NCBI GenBank assembly: GCA_009774235.1
Contig: VSNJ01000040.1
Span: 1-28,561, forward strand
From: Lachnospiraceae bacterium
GTDB taxonomy: Bacteria; Bacillota; Clostridia; Lachnospirales; Lachnospiraceae
DNA: 28,561 nucleotides
Direction: 5' to 3'
The number at the start of each line of letters is the position of its first letter. The stretch's first letter is position 1. Positions 8,704 to 16,819 of the stretch are shown here, piece after piece. The notes under the pieces are model-generated. The model saw nothing but the letters and a program-made list of their open reading frames with translations. It was not told the DNA's origin and ran no database searches. Made by a program: the position numbers and the translations under genes.

Positions 8704-9951
8704 TTATTCTGAAGTACCTGATGATGCCTCTTCACTCATTGCCTGCAGGTCTTCGGCTGTAACTATACTTGTTGTAACTGCACCAATAGTAACATCATCC
8801 CAGATTTCATCATTTACTTTGACTGTATAACCACCTTTAAGACTATTATACCACTCTTCATACTTTTTCTCTTGTGCTGCTTTTATTGCATTATCACATT
8901 CGGTTTCATAGCTTTCTGTAGAATTATTGTCTGTCATTTTAACAAATACATAATATCCTGCAGAGTCATCTATAAATGCTTCTGATATTTCACCATTCTT
9001 TAAAGCCTTTATTTTCTTTAAATTCTTATCAGAAACAAATGTCCATCCAGCCTTTTCGGTGAAGCTGGCTGTATTATATTTAATATCAGATTTCTCTTCA
9101 TCTTCTACAAGTTTAGAGAAATCCTTTGCCTTTTCTGCTTTCTTTAAAAGGTCTCTCATCTCATCTGCCAGTTCTTTCTTATCACTGTCTGAAAGTTCTT
9201 TTGAATTGCCCTCACTGTCTGTTGTTGAAAGAGATACATAATAATACTCAAGGTCATACTGGCGGTTGTCCTCTTTTGAAATATCTTTGATTGCTGCATC
9301 TTCATCAACTTCTTTATTTAAAATTTCCTTCTGGTCTTCTTTATACCTGTCAGCAAGTATTCTTTTCTCAAATCTTGAAATAAGGTTTTTCTTTGAAATG
9401 CAAAGCTTTAATTTCTGTACACCTGAAAGACCTTTTAAAGCATCTTCTGCCTGTTTCTCTGCGTCCTTCTTCTCATCCTCTGTAAGTTCATATTTTGCAT
9501 TAACTGCTTCATTATATAAAATCCCATATTCTGTTTCTTTATTTATAATTTCCTGTTTAAGAGCAGATGAATTAGGAGTACCTGATGCAATAGAGGTATC
9601 TTCTCCCTGGTATGCGGCATCCCATACAGATGTCCCCATATAATACTGGTACATTTCTTCCATAGGAAGATATGTGCTTTCACGCTCATATATAGGATAC
9701 ATCATATCATCCATTGTAAACTTTTCCTTATTAATTGTAAGTACCCTTTGTGGTTTTAACTGTTGTATGCCAACACCTACACAAAGTGCTATTACTACTA
9801 TAACACATATTGCACCAAGAATAATCGGCTTTTTACTGTTACCACCACCTGCATCCCCTAGTACCCTTTTGTCTGCCGCTGGCATGTCTGCTTTTTTTGC
9901 ATTATCTTCAGTCTTATTTTGCTGGTTCATTAATTTTTTTGCTGAATTCAT
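8704..9951 (-). CDS. Membrane-anchored foldase-like protein (PrsA/SurA-type peptidyl-prolyl isomerase family)
   Basis: A 415-aa protein with a charged cytoplasmic N-terminus, one transmembrane segment at about residues 43-61 (IILGAICVIVVIALCVGVGI) and a large extracellular part. After the membrane comes VLTINKEKFTMDDMMYPIYE, the usual start of the SurA/PrsA chaperone domain, then long Lys/Glu-rich helices. Around residues 285-355, KAKDFSKLVEDE...TEKAGWTF...ALKNGEISEAFIDDSAGYYVFV resembles a parvulin (PpiC) domain. It has no lipobox, unlike Bacillus PrsA. Such proteins help secreted proteins fold outside the membrane. GGAGGAG lies five bases before the ATG; the promoter is at 10009-10036. The chaperone family is fairly sure; isomerase activity is not shown by the sequence. 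Confidence 0.72.
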   Translation of the reverse strand: MNSAKKLMNQQNKTEDNAKKADMPAADKRVLGDAGGGNSKKPIILGAICVIVVIALCVGVGIQQLKPQRVLTINKEKFTMDDMMYPIYERESTYLPMEEMYQYYMGTSVWDAAYQGEDTSIASGTPNSSALKQEIINKETEYGILYNEAVNAKYELTEDEKKDAEKQAEDALKGLSGVQKLKLCISKKNLISRFEKRILADRYKEDQKEILNKEVDEDAAIKDISKEDNRQYDLEYYYVSLSTTDSEGNSKELSDSDKKELADEMRDLLKKAEKAKDFSKLVEDEEKSDIKYNTASFTEKAGWTFVSDKNLKKIKALKNGEISEAFIDDSAGYYVFVKMTDNNSTESYETECDNAIKAAQEKKYEEWYNSLKGGYTVKVNDEIWDDVTIGAVTTSIVTAEDLQAMSEEASSGTSE

Positions 9952-10008
9952 GTTTACTCCTCCAAAATGTAATCTTGCGTAACTTTTTCACACAAAACGC
10001 TATTCTTT

Positions 10009-10036
10009 ATTCTACCGCAAAATAAATAGAAGTCAA
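10009..10036 (-). promoter_or_regulatory. Promoter of the foldase-like gene
   Basis: On the minus strand: TTGACT (10031-10036), a 16-base spacer, TAGAAT (10009-10014), about 50 bases before the start codon. Confidence 0.6.
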
Positions 10037-10106
10037 GACAGAAAATGTGATAAGTGTCTGAATTAATAAATTATAGTATATTTTACAAAAAAATTAGAAA
10101 ATCCAG

Positions 10107-10135
10107 TTGACATTTCCAGTTATTACTGATATTAT
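10107..10135 (+). promoter_or_regulatory. Promoter of tRNA-Leu
   Basis: TTGACA (10107-10112), a 17-base spacer, TATTAT (10130-10135). The start of transcription should fall about 20 bases before the tRNA 5' end. Confidence 0.8.
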
Positions 10136-10162
10136 ATTATGGTGTTGTCCAAGTAAATATTT

Positions 10163-10246
10163 GCGGAAGTGCTGGAATTGGCAGACAGGCATGATTCAGG
10201 TTCATGTGCTGGTAACGGCGTGTGGGTTCAAGTCCCATCTTCCGCA
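10163..10246 (+). tRNA. tRNA-Leu (CAG)
   Basis: 84 bases with acceptor stem GCGGAAG/CTTCCGC and discriminator A. The anticodon stem CATGA/TCATG closes the loop TTCAGGT, so the anticodon is CAG. A long variable arm (GCTGGTAACGGCG region) and T-arm GGGTTCAAGTCCC are present, as expected of a class II tRNA. CCA is not encoded. It is a single-gene transcript with its own promoter and terminator. Confidence 0.96.
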
Positions 10247-10251
10247 GTGAA

Positions 10252-10295
10252 AAAAAGGAAAACTCTGTGAATAACAAGGTTTTCCTTTTTCAATT
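10252..10295. terminator. Bidirectional intrinsic terminator
   Basis: AAAAAGGAAAAC (10252-10263) pairs perfectly with GTTTTCCTTTTT (10279-10290). The T-rich right arm ends tRNA-Leu transcription; on the minus strand a seven-T run follows, which would end the 10335-10933 operon. Confidence 0.85.
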
Positions 10296-10334
10296 TTACA
10301 ATCTCAAATAATCTTCTGGCAAAAACAGTTTTCC

Positions 10335-10583
10335 TTACCATCCAATATGCTGCTTATGGTCATACCCTTTGAGTTCTTCTTTTTTCTCTTCAAGCTTCCT
10401 GTGCCTGCTGTTATATTCAGGTTGTGTCACTATACCTTCCTTGTAATATTGTCCAAGAAGTTCTTCAAACTCTTTTAGTGCATCATGTGCCATATCTTTA
10501 TAATTATTTTCACAGCTCATTTCCATAGAACGCCATAAATTATCAAGTTCCTGCCTTGCTTTTTTCTTTTTACCAAATAACAT
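10335..10583 (-). CDS. Small hypothetical protein, charged and helical
   Basis: 82 aa, not recognised. It starts MLFGKKKKARQELDNLW and is rich in Lys, Glu and Tyr, with mostly helix-forming sequence, no signal peptide and no membrane segment. AGAGAGG lies seven bases before the ATG. It follows the 110-aa gene after 17 bases on the same strand, so the two are almost certainly one transcript ending at the 10252-10295 terminator. Open frame, good ribosome binding site and operon position support a real gene; function unknown. Confidence 0.7.
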   Translation of the reverse strand: MLFGKKKKARQELDNLWRSMEMSCENNYKDMAHDALKEFEELLGQYYKEGIVTQPEYNSRHRKLEEKKEELKGYDHKQHIGW

Positions 10584-10600
10584 ATATATACCTCTCTGTA

Positions 10601-10933
10601 TTACATCCTCTTAAGAAGTGTAAAACTAGATAAATCAGGAGTTTCTTTATATTTAAAATATTTAGTAAATGCATCCAGGCACTCTTTTTTTGAAGCAGTC
10701 TTTTCCATTACATCAGGTTTGCCATCTTTCATAATTCCTGCCTGTAAACTGATTTCGTCTTCCTCCCCATATCTTGATGCCTGCAGGAAAGTAATTCCGT
10801 TTATTTTCTCTGGTGCATACAATACAATAAATTCATCATTATCTTCTGCCATAATATTTGTAAATTCCCTGATATCCCTCATTGTAACATTATATAATTC
10901 TCTTTCCTGGTTTCTTAATTTATAACCATCCAT
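10601..10933 (-). CDS. Small hypothetical protein
   Basis: 110 aa, not recognised with certainty. The sequence alternates hydrophobic strands and acidic turns (DEFIVLYAPEKINGITFLQAS, EEDEISLQAGIMKDGKPDV) and ends in a helix (KKECLDAFTKYFKYKETPDL). That mixed alpha/beta layout is common in small immunity-like or regulatory proteins, but I see no diagnostic motif. GGGGGA lies before the ATG. First gene of a two-gene operon with the 82-aa protein. No signal peptide or membrane segment. Confidence 0.7.
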   Translation of the reverse strand: MDGYKLRNQERELYNVTMRDIREFTNIMAEDNDEFIVLYAPEKINGITFLQASRYGEEDEISLQAGIMKDGKPDVMEKTASKKECLDAFTKYFKYKETPDLSSFTLLKRM

Positions 10934-11134
10934 TTTTATTCCCCCATTCTTATTTCTATACAGCGCAGGCTATGCTTTTAAAAAATTTTAAAGATGGTAT
11001 ATTAGTAAAACAAATATTTGTATAAATATAAAAAATTCTGCCATATTAATATATGTAAAATATAAATAACACTCTCTGTCCAGGTATAACCTGATATTTA
11101 TATTGTACCTGCTACAGGGAAACGGAGGCAAAAC

Positions 11135-11308
11135 ATGGATATGGACAAAATTGTATGCGCCTGCAACAGTGTAACAAATGGAATGATAAAGGAAGCTGTT
11201 GAATCAGGTGCAAAAACATTGGAAGAAGTACAGGAAAAAACTGGTGCAGGAACTGTATGTGGTGCATGTACAGAAGATATACAGCACCTTATTGATGAGT
11301 TTTCATAA
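11135..11308 (+). CDS. BFD-like [2Fe-2S]-binding protein
   Basis: A 57-aa protein starting MDMDKIVCACNSVTNGMI. The cysteine pattern C-x-C, about 31 residues, C-x-x-C (VCACN ... TVCGACTED) with an intervening helical region is that of the bacterioferritin-associated ferredoxin (BFD-like) fold, which binds one [2Fe-2S] cluster. The domain also occurs in NifU and in NAD(P)H-dependent oxidoreductases; here it stands alone. GGAGG is six bases before the ATG, and a strong terminator follows. It converges on the rubrerythrin gene, so both fit an iron or oxidative-stress theme. Electron-transfer or iron-release function is inferred from the family. Confidence 0.85.
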   Translation: MDMDKIVCACNSVTNGMIKEAVESGAKTLEEVQEKTGAGTVCGACTEDIQHLIDEFS

Positions 11309-11331
11309 TTACCAGTTCTGGTATTAACTCA

Positions 11332-11390
11332 CTGCCAGCCTGTATAAACCAGGATATCCTTATTATTTTTATACAGGCTGGCAGGTTTTT
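11332..11390 (+). terminator. Intrinsic terminator of the BFD-like gene
   Basis: CTGCCAGCCTGTATAAA (11332-11348) pairs over 17 bp with TTTATACAGGCTGGCAG (11368-11384), followed by GTTTTT. The same stem lies beyond the convergent rubrerythrin stop, though without a T-run on that strand. Confidence 0.88.
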
Positions 11391-11423
11391 ACATAACACT
11401 GCTTTCAATTTATATTAAAAAAA

Positions 11424-12020
11424 CTATCTGTTACATACATATGGAGCCATAGACATCCTTATAAAAAATCCCTGCCCGCTGTCACATACTGGACAGTTCT
11501 GTGGTGCAATATCTGATTCAACTACATATCCACATCCAAGGCACATCCATCCTGTTTTAACATCAGACACAAACAGTTTGCCATCTTCCATAAGTTTTGC
11601 AATTTCTTCAAAACGCCTGCCATGCATCTTCTCAATATCTGCAATTAAATAAAATTTACCTGCAATATGCGTAAAGCCTTCTTCCTTTGCAATATCACCA
11701 AATTCTTTATATGCATTGTCTGCTTCCTCATATTCATTATGAAGTGCAGCCTTAAGCTGTGCTAATACATCACCTGATGTATTTACAGGATATCCAGCAT
11801 TAATATTTATATTTTCACCTTCTGCTTCTTTAAGGAACTTATAAAATACTTCTGCATGTTCTTTTTCCTGTTCTGCTGTAAAGTCAAAAATCTTTTTTAC
11901 AACAAATAATCCATTCTGCTGCGCAAGTTCTGCTGCAAATGTATACCTGTTCCTTGCCTGGCTTTCCCCTGCAAATGCCCTCATAAGGTTTTCACGTGTC
12001 CTGCTTTCTTTAAAATCCAT
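11424..12020 (-). CDS. rbr: Rubrerythrin
   Basis: A 198-aa non-haem iron peroxidase that reduces hydrogen peroxide in the cytoplasm of anaerobes. The N-terminal ferritin-like four-helix domain shows the diiron ligands in ENLMRAFAGESQARNRY, EQEKEHAEVF, HNEYEEADNAY and IADIEKMHGRRFEE. The C-terminal rubredoxin-like domain has WMCLGCGYV and CPVCDSGQGFF, four Cys for one iron. The ATG at 12020 is chosen because GGAGG is seven bases upstream; an ATG five codons earlier overlaps that site. It is normally reduced by rubredoxin or a flavoprotein; none is adjacent. Monocistronic by position (134 bases from holA). Confidence 0.95.
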   Translation of the reverse strand: MDFKESRTRENLMRAFAGESQARNRYTFAAELAQQNGLFVVKKIFDFTAEQEKEHAEVFYKFLKEAEGENININAGYPVNTSGDVLAQLKAALHNEYEEADNAYKEFGDIAKEEGFTHIAGKFYLIADIEKMHGRRFEEIAKLMEDGKLFVSDVKTGWMCLGCGYVVESDIAPQNCPVCDSGQGFFIRMSMAPYVCNR

Positions 12021-12154
12021 AACTTTTGCCTCCATATAATAAATTTGCTCAAAATTAAGTATGCCTGTAACATTCTTAAATATAAGCTATGGATATTATT
12101 TTCAGGATATAGAATTTTTATACATTTTTGCAAAAAATTGCCATATTATAGACT

Positions 12155-13117
12155 TCAGACCTGCCCTAACAGCAGTTCAACCCCTATCTGTGCATCAATA
12201 AGCCCACGTTTAAATTTATATTCCGTTTCAATACATTCATCCAGCATACATTTAAGCTGGATATTATCAAACCTTCCTGCCTGGCTTATATACTTTCCTG
12301 CAGCAAATGGAGGTATTTTAAGCTTTGATGCAATATCACTTTTCTGCAGCCCTTCAAGCATTTTAACTTGTAACAACATATTAAAATGTCTTGTAAGCAG
12401 GTACAATACTGACATAGGGCTTTCACGTAGTTCTAACAGGTCATTATAAAGCTTTAATGCAGATGTTATATTTCCTGTTGCAGCATAATCAATCATTTGG
12501 AATATATGGCTTACTATCTGTACACAGCATATAGCATCAATATCTTCTTTAGTGATTTCATCACGTCCATACGTATACGAAACCAGCTTATCAAGTTCAT
12601 TTATTATATTAGACATAGAACTGCCTGTCTGTTGTATAAAATAACTTGCTGTACTTTCACGCATCTGCTTTCCGTTTTCTTTAAGGGTAATACCTATAAA
12701 ACGTTTAATATCCATAGTATCCATCTGCCCCATACTGGCAGCAATACCTTCTTTATTAACATATTTATAGAGTTTATTCCTTTTGTCTGTTTCCTTTTCT
12801 ACAAAAACAATCACTGTAGAATCTGGCATTTCTGGAAGGTAATCTACAAGGCTGCTGGCAGACTTAAAGAACCCGCTGTCTTCTATTACTATAACTCTGT
12901 AATCACTAAAAAACGGTAATGTACTGGCAATCTCCTGTATCTTTAAAATATCAGCATCTTTACCTTCAAAGTAGGAATAATTCATTTCATCGCTATTTTC
13001 AAGAAGCGCATTTTTCAAGGCGTCCCTGTACAGCTTTTTTAAATATTCTTCTTCCCCATAGAGAAGATATATTTTATGGAATGTCCTGTTTTTAATATCT
13101 TCCTTTAGACGGTGCAT
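12155..13117 (-). CDS. holA: DNA polymerase III delta subunit
   Basis: A 320-aa clamp-loader subunit that opens the sliding clamp during replication. The N-terminus HRLKEDIKNRTFHKIYLLYGEEEYLKKLY is typical, followed by the degenerate AAA+ region (TLPFFSDYRVIVIEDSGFF, DSTVIVFVEKETDKRNKLYK) and the C-terminal collar helices (KLVSYTYGRDEITKEDIDAI, SALKLYNDLLELRESPMSVLYLLTRHFNMLLQVK). The ATG at 13117 follows the TAA of the aminotransferase after one base and has GGTGGT upstream, so the two are translationally linked. Last gene of the long minus-strand cluster. Confidence 0.93.
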   Translation of the reverse strand: MHRLKEDIKNRTFHKIYLLYGEEEYLKKLYRDALKNALLENSDEMNYSYFEGKDADILKIQEIASTLPFFSDYRVIVIEDSGFFKSASSLVDYLPEMPDSTVIVFVEKETDKRNKLYKYVNKEGIAASMGQMDTMDIKRFIGITLKENGKQMRESTASYFIQQTGSSMSNIINELDKLVSYTYGRDEITKEDIDAICCVQIVSHIFQMIDYAATGNITSALKLYNDLLELRESPMSVLYLLTRHFNMLLQVKMLEGLQKSDIASKLKIPPFAAGKYISQAGRFDNIQLKCMLDECIETEYKFKRGLIDAQIGVELLLGQV

Positions 13118-13118
13118 A

Positions 13119-14324
13119 TTAAACCACCATTTCTGCTTCAAGGCTGTTTAAGAAAATTTCTTTCATGCCAGCCTTACATTTAAAGCCAAGTTCTGTTAAA
13201 ACCTTACCAAGGGCATCAAGTGTTTCTGCAACATCAGTTACATTGGCATTATTTCCCATATGCCCTATACGTATTACTTTTCCTGCAAGTATATCAAAAC
13301 AGCCTGCTATCATTATCCCATATCCTGTACGCATCCTGCCAAGTATCTGGCTGTCCTCCAATCCTTCAGGTACATTTATTACAGTAACTGAAGACGCATA
13401 TCCATCTTCTAGATATAATTCCAGCCCTGCTGCTACAAGTGCCCTGCGTACTGCGGAAGCTATACATTTATGCCTGTAAAGGTGGTTTGTGTCAGCAATT
13501 AAATTGTCAAGTGCCGTCCTAAGCCCATAAATACAACTGGCAGGCATTGTATACGGAAACCATTTATCTTCATAATATGTCTTAAATGCCAGCAGGTTTG
13601 CATAAAATGAACGTACCGGAGTATTCCTGCACTCCATTGCTTCCATTGCATCTTTGCTGACTGTTACAAATGTAAGCCCTGGAGGTGCTGAAAGTGCTTT
13701 CTGCGAGCCTCCGCATGCAATATCTATCATATAAGCATCTATATCAAGTTCTTCTGCAAACATTCCTGTCACTGTGTCAACTACTGTAAGTATCCCATAT
13801 GATTTAAGAAGCGGGCATATTTTATCAACTGGGTTTAAAACCCCGCTTGGGGTATCACTATGCACAACTGTTGCATATTTAAAGCTGCTATCTTTGTCAA
13901 GAAATAATTTTAAAGCATTTACATCAACAGGCCTGTGGTAATCACACATATATAAAACAGGTTCTCCTTGATATATTGATACAAAATCTGCAAATCCCTT
14001 TCCAAATATGCCATTATCAATTACGAGCACCCTGTCACCTGGTTCTGTAAGGGATGCACAGGCAGCTTCCAGCCCAAGTATCCCTTCACCTCCCAGAATA
14101 TATACATCACCTGATGAGTGAAGTTCTTTTGCAAATAAATCACATGTTTCTTTATAAAAGTCATAGAAACTTTCATCTAAATCTGGATTTGTAAAAGCAC
14201 GGCTTCTTGCTTCCATAACATTTTCTGCTGTCTGTACTGGTCCTGGTGTCATTAATTTAATCTTTTCATCTTTTATGGCAGCAGGACTTTTACATATTTT
14301 AATATCAAATATATCTAATCCCAT
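13119..14324 (-). CDS. Class V aminotransferase (alanine-glyoxylate/serine-pyruvate type)
   Basis: A 401-aa PLP enzyme. After about 24 non-conserved residues it begins LMTPGPVQTAENVMEARSRAF, the standard start of this family. Further motifs are GGEGILGLEAACASL, ATVVHSDTPSGVLNP, VVDTVTGMFAEELDID (PLP-ring Asp) and CGGSQKALSAPPGLTFVTVS with the PLP lysine. Relatives use alanine, serine or phosphonoalanine-type substrates; the exact amino donor cannot be read from sequence. AGAGG lies nine bases before the ATG. It sits between the HD hydrolase and holA in a tight co-directional run. Confidence 0.85.
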   Translation of the reverse strand: MGLDIFDIKICKSPAAIKDEKIKLMTPGPVQTAENVMEARSRAFTNPDLDESFYDFYKETCDLFAKELHSSGDVYILGGEGILGLEAACASLTEPGDRVLVIDNGIFGKGFADFVSIYQGEPVLYMCDYHRPVDVNALKLFLDKDSSFKYATVVHSDTPSGVLNPVDKICPLLKSYGILTVVDTVTGMFAEELDIDAYMIDIACGGSQKALSAPPGLTFVTVSKDAMEAMECRNTPVRSFYANLLAFKTYYEDKWFPYTMPASCIYGLRTALDNLIADTNHLYRHKCIASAVRRALVAAGLELYLEDGYASSVTVINVPEGLEDSQILGRMRTGYGIMIAGCFDILAGKVIRIGHMGNNANVTDVAETLDALGKVLTELGFKCKAGMKEIFLNSLEAEMVV

Positions 14325-14366
14325 ATTGTCTGGCCTCTTTCTGTTCCTGCAGATATACTTGGAACA

Positions 14367-14975
14367 TTATTTTAATTTATAGTCTATATCTTTTTCTATA
14401 GAACCTGTTTTAACATTAGGCTCTATAAAATTATTATAAGTATACTCCCATAGTTTTTCTGAACCTTTTGCAGTACTGCTGTTTCTCTTTAATACCTGTG
14501 AAAGCTTTATAGCATGTTCTTTCCATGCCTTAGCCCCTGATGCATCATTAAGCATAACCGGCTGTACATGGTCAAGTGTATGTGCAAATCTGGCCTCTGG
14601 TGTAGAGTCTTCTTCAAATTCATCCCATAGATTTCTTAAATACTTTGCCTGGTCTGCAGGCAGTATATTAAAAATCCTGTCCGCAGCAGCAACCTCACGT
14701 TCACGCTTTGTAGCATTGCCTGCGTCATCATATGCATATGTATCCCCTGCATCAAGTTCAACTATATCATGTACAAGCACCATAGTAATAACACGAAGCA
14801 GGTCTACATTCTCATTGGCATATTCACTAAGAAGGACAGCCATAAGCGCAAGATGCCATGAATGCTCAGTGTCATTTTCCTTACGGCTTCCATCACTTAA
14901 ATAAGTCTGCCTGGATATTTTCTTTAAGCCATCTATTTCCCGTATAAACTCAAACTGGCTGTCTAACCTGTCCAT
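14367..14975 (-). CDS. HD-domain hydrolase (YfbR/HDDC2-like)
   Basis: A 202-aa metal-dependent phosphohydrolase. The HD signature is clear: ENDTEHSWHLALMAVLLSEY, then VITMVLVHDIVELDAGDTYAYD, and a later D in FAHTLDHVQPVML. This arrangement matches the YfbR/HDDC2 group, whose studied members are 5'-deoxynucleotidases acting on dNMPs. That activity is inferred. GGGA lies eight bases before the ATG. It starts 26 bases after lexA ends, so it probably shares the SOS-controlled promoter at 15664-15692, placing a nucleotide-pool enzyme under LexA. Confidence 0.85.
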   Translation of the reverse strand: MDRLDSQFEFIREIDGLKKISRQTYLSDGSRKENDTEHSWHLALMAVLLSEYANENVDLLRVITMVLVHDIVELDAGDTYAYDDAGNATKREREVAAADRIFNILPADQAKYLRNLWDEFEEDSTPEARFAHTLDHVQPVMLNDASGAKAWKEHAIKLSQVLKRNSSTAKGSEKLWEYTYNNFIEPNVKTGSIEKDIDYKLK

Positions 14976-15001
14976 TAATCTGTCCCTTTCTTCTTAATAT
15001 T

Positions 15002-15619
15002 TTATTTATATACCCTGAAAAGCCCTGTAACCTTTCCAACTACAGATACATCATCCAGTATAATAGGCTTCATTGAGTCATTCTCTGGCTGCAGCCTGAA
15101 ATGCCCATCTTCCCTGTAAAATGTCTTGACTGTTGCAGAATCATCAACAAGTGCCACAACTATATCGCCATTCTCTGCATGTTCCTGCTTCTTAACAAGA
15201 ACCCTGTCCCCATCAAAAATGCCTGCTTTCACCATGCTTTCACCCTTTACCCTCAGCATAAATGCCTCACCGTCAGGCATATCTTCTGGCAGCACAGGCA
15301 GATACCCTTCAATGTTCTGCTCTGCAAATATAGGCTCACCCGCAGCAACTGAACCTATAACGGGTACACTTATTATTTCCCTGCGCACAAGGTTAAAATC
15401 ATCATCAATTATCTCAATCGCCCTTGGCTTTGTAGGGTCCCTGCGTATAAACCCGTTTTTCTCAAGTGTTTCAAGATGCGAATGTACTGAAGATGTAGAC
15501 TTTAAATGTACAGCCTCACAAATTTCCCTTACCGCTGGCGGATAGCCTTTATTTAAAATCTCTGACTTAATATACTCTAATATCTCCTGCTGCTTAGCAG
15601 TAATTTTTCCTTTTGGCAT
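15002..15619 (-). CDS. lexA: LexA repressor
   Basis: A 205-aa SOS repressor. The N-terminal winged HTH (residues 1-65) includes PPAVREICEAVHLKSTSSVH and LEKNGFIRRDPTKPRAIEI. The self-cleavage site is Ala93-Gly94 (VAAGEPIFAE), with catalytic Ser128 (KGESMVKAG) and Lys165 (ATVKTFY). RecA-stimulated autoproteolysis after DNA damage inactivates it. The ATG at 15619 has GGGAGGA seven bases upstream; a TTG five codons earlier overlaps that site. A LexA-type box overlaps the promoter (15664-15702), showing autoregulation. Confidence 0.96.
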   Translation of the reverse strand: MPKGKITAKQQEILEYIKSEILNKGYPPAVREICEAVHLKSTSSVHSHLETLEKNGFIRRDPTKPRAIEIIDDDFNLVRREIISVPVIGSVAAGEPIFAEQNIEGYLPVLPEDMPDGEAFMLRVKGESMVKAGIFDGDRVLVKKQEHAENGDIVVALVDDSATVKTFYREDGHFRLQPENDSMKPIILDDVSVVGKVTGLFRVYK

Positions 15620-15663
15620 ATATATTCCTCCCAAATAAATAAAGTGATATTATAACTTATTAT

Positions 15664-15692
15664 ATAATACCACTTTATTTCTCTTTTGTCAA
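15664..15692 (-). promoter_or_regulatory. Promoter of lexA
   Basis: On the minus strand: TTGACA (15687-15692), exactly 17 bases, TATTAT (15664-15669). It lies partly inside the last codons of rsfS, so lexA and the genes after it can be expressed apart from the yhbY-rsfS part of the cluster. The transcribed leader contains an AAATAAAGTG/CACTTTATTT inverted repeat just before the ribosome binding site. Confidence 0.82.
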
Positions 15693-16051
15693 ACATATGT
15701 TCTCAAAGTTTCTACATCTACTATTTTCCCATCTGTCCATATCCTCTCAAGGTCATAAAAAAGCCTGTCTTCACTGTCAAAAACATGGATAACTACATCA
15801 CCAAAGTCCATAAGCACCCATGTGCTGCTCTTATTACCCTCAATACGCTTTACCTCAAAACCTGCTTCAAACATTTTTTCTTCAACATTATCTACAAGTG
15901 CCTGCACCTGCGATATATTGTTTCCATTGGCAATAACAAAATAGTCTGCTATTACAGAAACTCCAGAGATATCTATAATTTTAATATCTTCACCTTTTTT
16001 TTCATCTAATGCATTGTATGCAATTTGTACCATTTTTGCCTGTTCTTTCAT
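15689..16051 (-). CDS. rsfS: Ribosomal silencing factor RsfS
   Basis: A 120-aa protein of the RsfS/YbeB/Iojap family that binds ribosomal protein uL14 and blocks subunit joining when nutrients are short. Diagnostic stretches are AYNALDEKKGEDIKIIDISG, SVIADYFVIANGNNISQVQA and the C-terminal half STWVLMDFGDVVIHVFDSEDR with FYDLERIW. Length is normal. GAGGT lies six bases before the ATG. It follows yqeK after 62 bases, which is the usual nadD-yqeK-rsfS order in Firmicutes. Its last codons carry the lexA promoter and operator. Confidence 0.95.
   Translation of the reverse strand: MKEQAKMVQIAYNALDEKKGEDIKIIDISGVSVIADYFVIANGNNISQVQALVDNVEEKMFEAGFEVKRIEGNKSSTWVLMDFGDVVIHVFDSEDRLFYDLERIWTDGKIVDVETLRTYV
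15691..15702. promoter_or_regulatory. LexA (SOS) box
   Basis: On the minus strand GAACATATGTTT matches the Gram-positive SOS box GAAC-N4-GTTY. It overlaps the -35 element of the lexA promoter by two bases and spans the stop codon of rsfS (TGA, 15689-15691). Confidence 0.8.
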
Positions 16052-16113
16052 AATTATACCTCATTTCTGCCTGCCAGGCGGGCATATTCCCTTTCTTGTA
16101 ATATTAACTGCAC

Positions 16114-16722
16114 TTACATATGTGATTTCTCTTTATGTATCTGTCTGTAATATTTAAAAGCTTCTATTGTATGTACATCAATCTCACGCCCGCTATTATC
16201 AGTCTGTGCTTTTTCCCCTAGATATCCAAGAGTTTTATCAAGTATCTGGTATACTGCTTCATCTATATCAACAAATGCCATTCTGCGTACTTCTTCAAGA
16301 TGTGGCAGAGGTTTTCTTCCTGGCTCAATATAGTCTGCTGTAAAAACTACTGCTTCAAGCGGCTTCATTCCTGCCTTTCCTGTAGTATGGTATCTTATAG
16401 CAGAGATTATATCCTCATTCTCTATACCATATTTTTTCTTTGCATAATATGCACCAAGTTTGGCATGAAGCAAAAAACCATTCCTAAGTTCAGTTTCTGT
16501 ACATTCCAGGTTGTTTTTCAGGCATTTCCTTACAAGCTCATCATCAGAAAAACACTTTGCACAGTCATGGAGTACGCCAGCCATTGACGCATCTTCAACA
16601 GACAATCCATATCTCATAGCCAGTGCAGCAGCAGTATACCTCACTCCTGTTGTATGGATATACCTTTTAGCTGTAAGCTTGGATTTCAGCCTTTCCTGGA
16701 CTTTTTCAACATTTTCTAACAT
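16114..16722 (-). CDS. yqeK: YqeK-type HD hydrolase (Ap4A hydrolase family)
   Basis: A 202-aa protein. The HD motif is split as usual: RYIHTTGVRYTAAALAMRYG, then AGVLHDCAKCFSDDEL, LLHAKLGAYYAKKKYGI, AIRYHTTGKAGMKPLEAVVFTADYIEPGR. These are the family signature; characterised YqeK proteins cleave diadenosine tetraphosphate symmetrically to ADP, in the cytoplasm. The ATG at 16722 is chosen because AAGGAGA lies eight bases upstream; the frame stays open 38 codons further up into nadD without a site. It sits 98 bases after nadD and before rsfS, the conserved neighbourhood. Confidence 0.93.
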   Translation of the reverse strand: MLENVEKVQERLKSKLTAKRYIHTTGVRYTAAALAMRYGLSVEDASMAGVLHDCAKCFSDDELVRKCLKNNLECTETELRNGFLLHAKLGAYYAKKKYGIENEDIISAIRYHTTGKAGMKPLEAVVFTADYIEPGRKPLPHLEEVRRMAFVDIDEAVYQILDKTLGYLGEKAQTDNSGREIDVHTIEAFKYYRQIHKEKSHM

Positions 16723-16819
16723 AAATAATATCTCCTTAATAATGTGCTGTATGGCTGGTACCTGGCCAAATTTCCAGAATATTTTCCAAAAGCCATATAC
16801 CCTGTGTGGATAACAGCAC

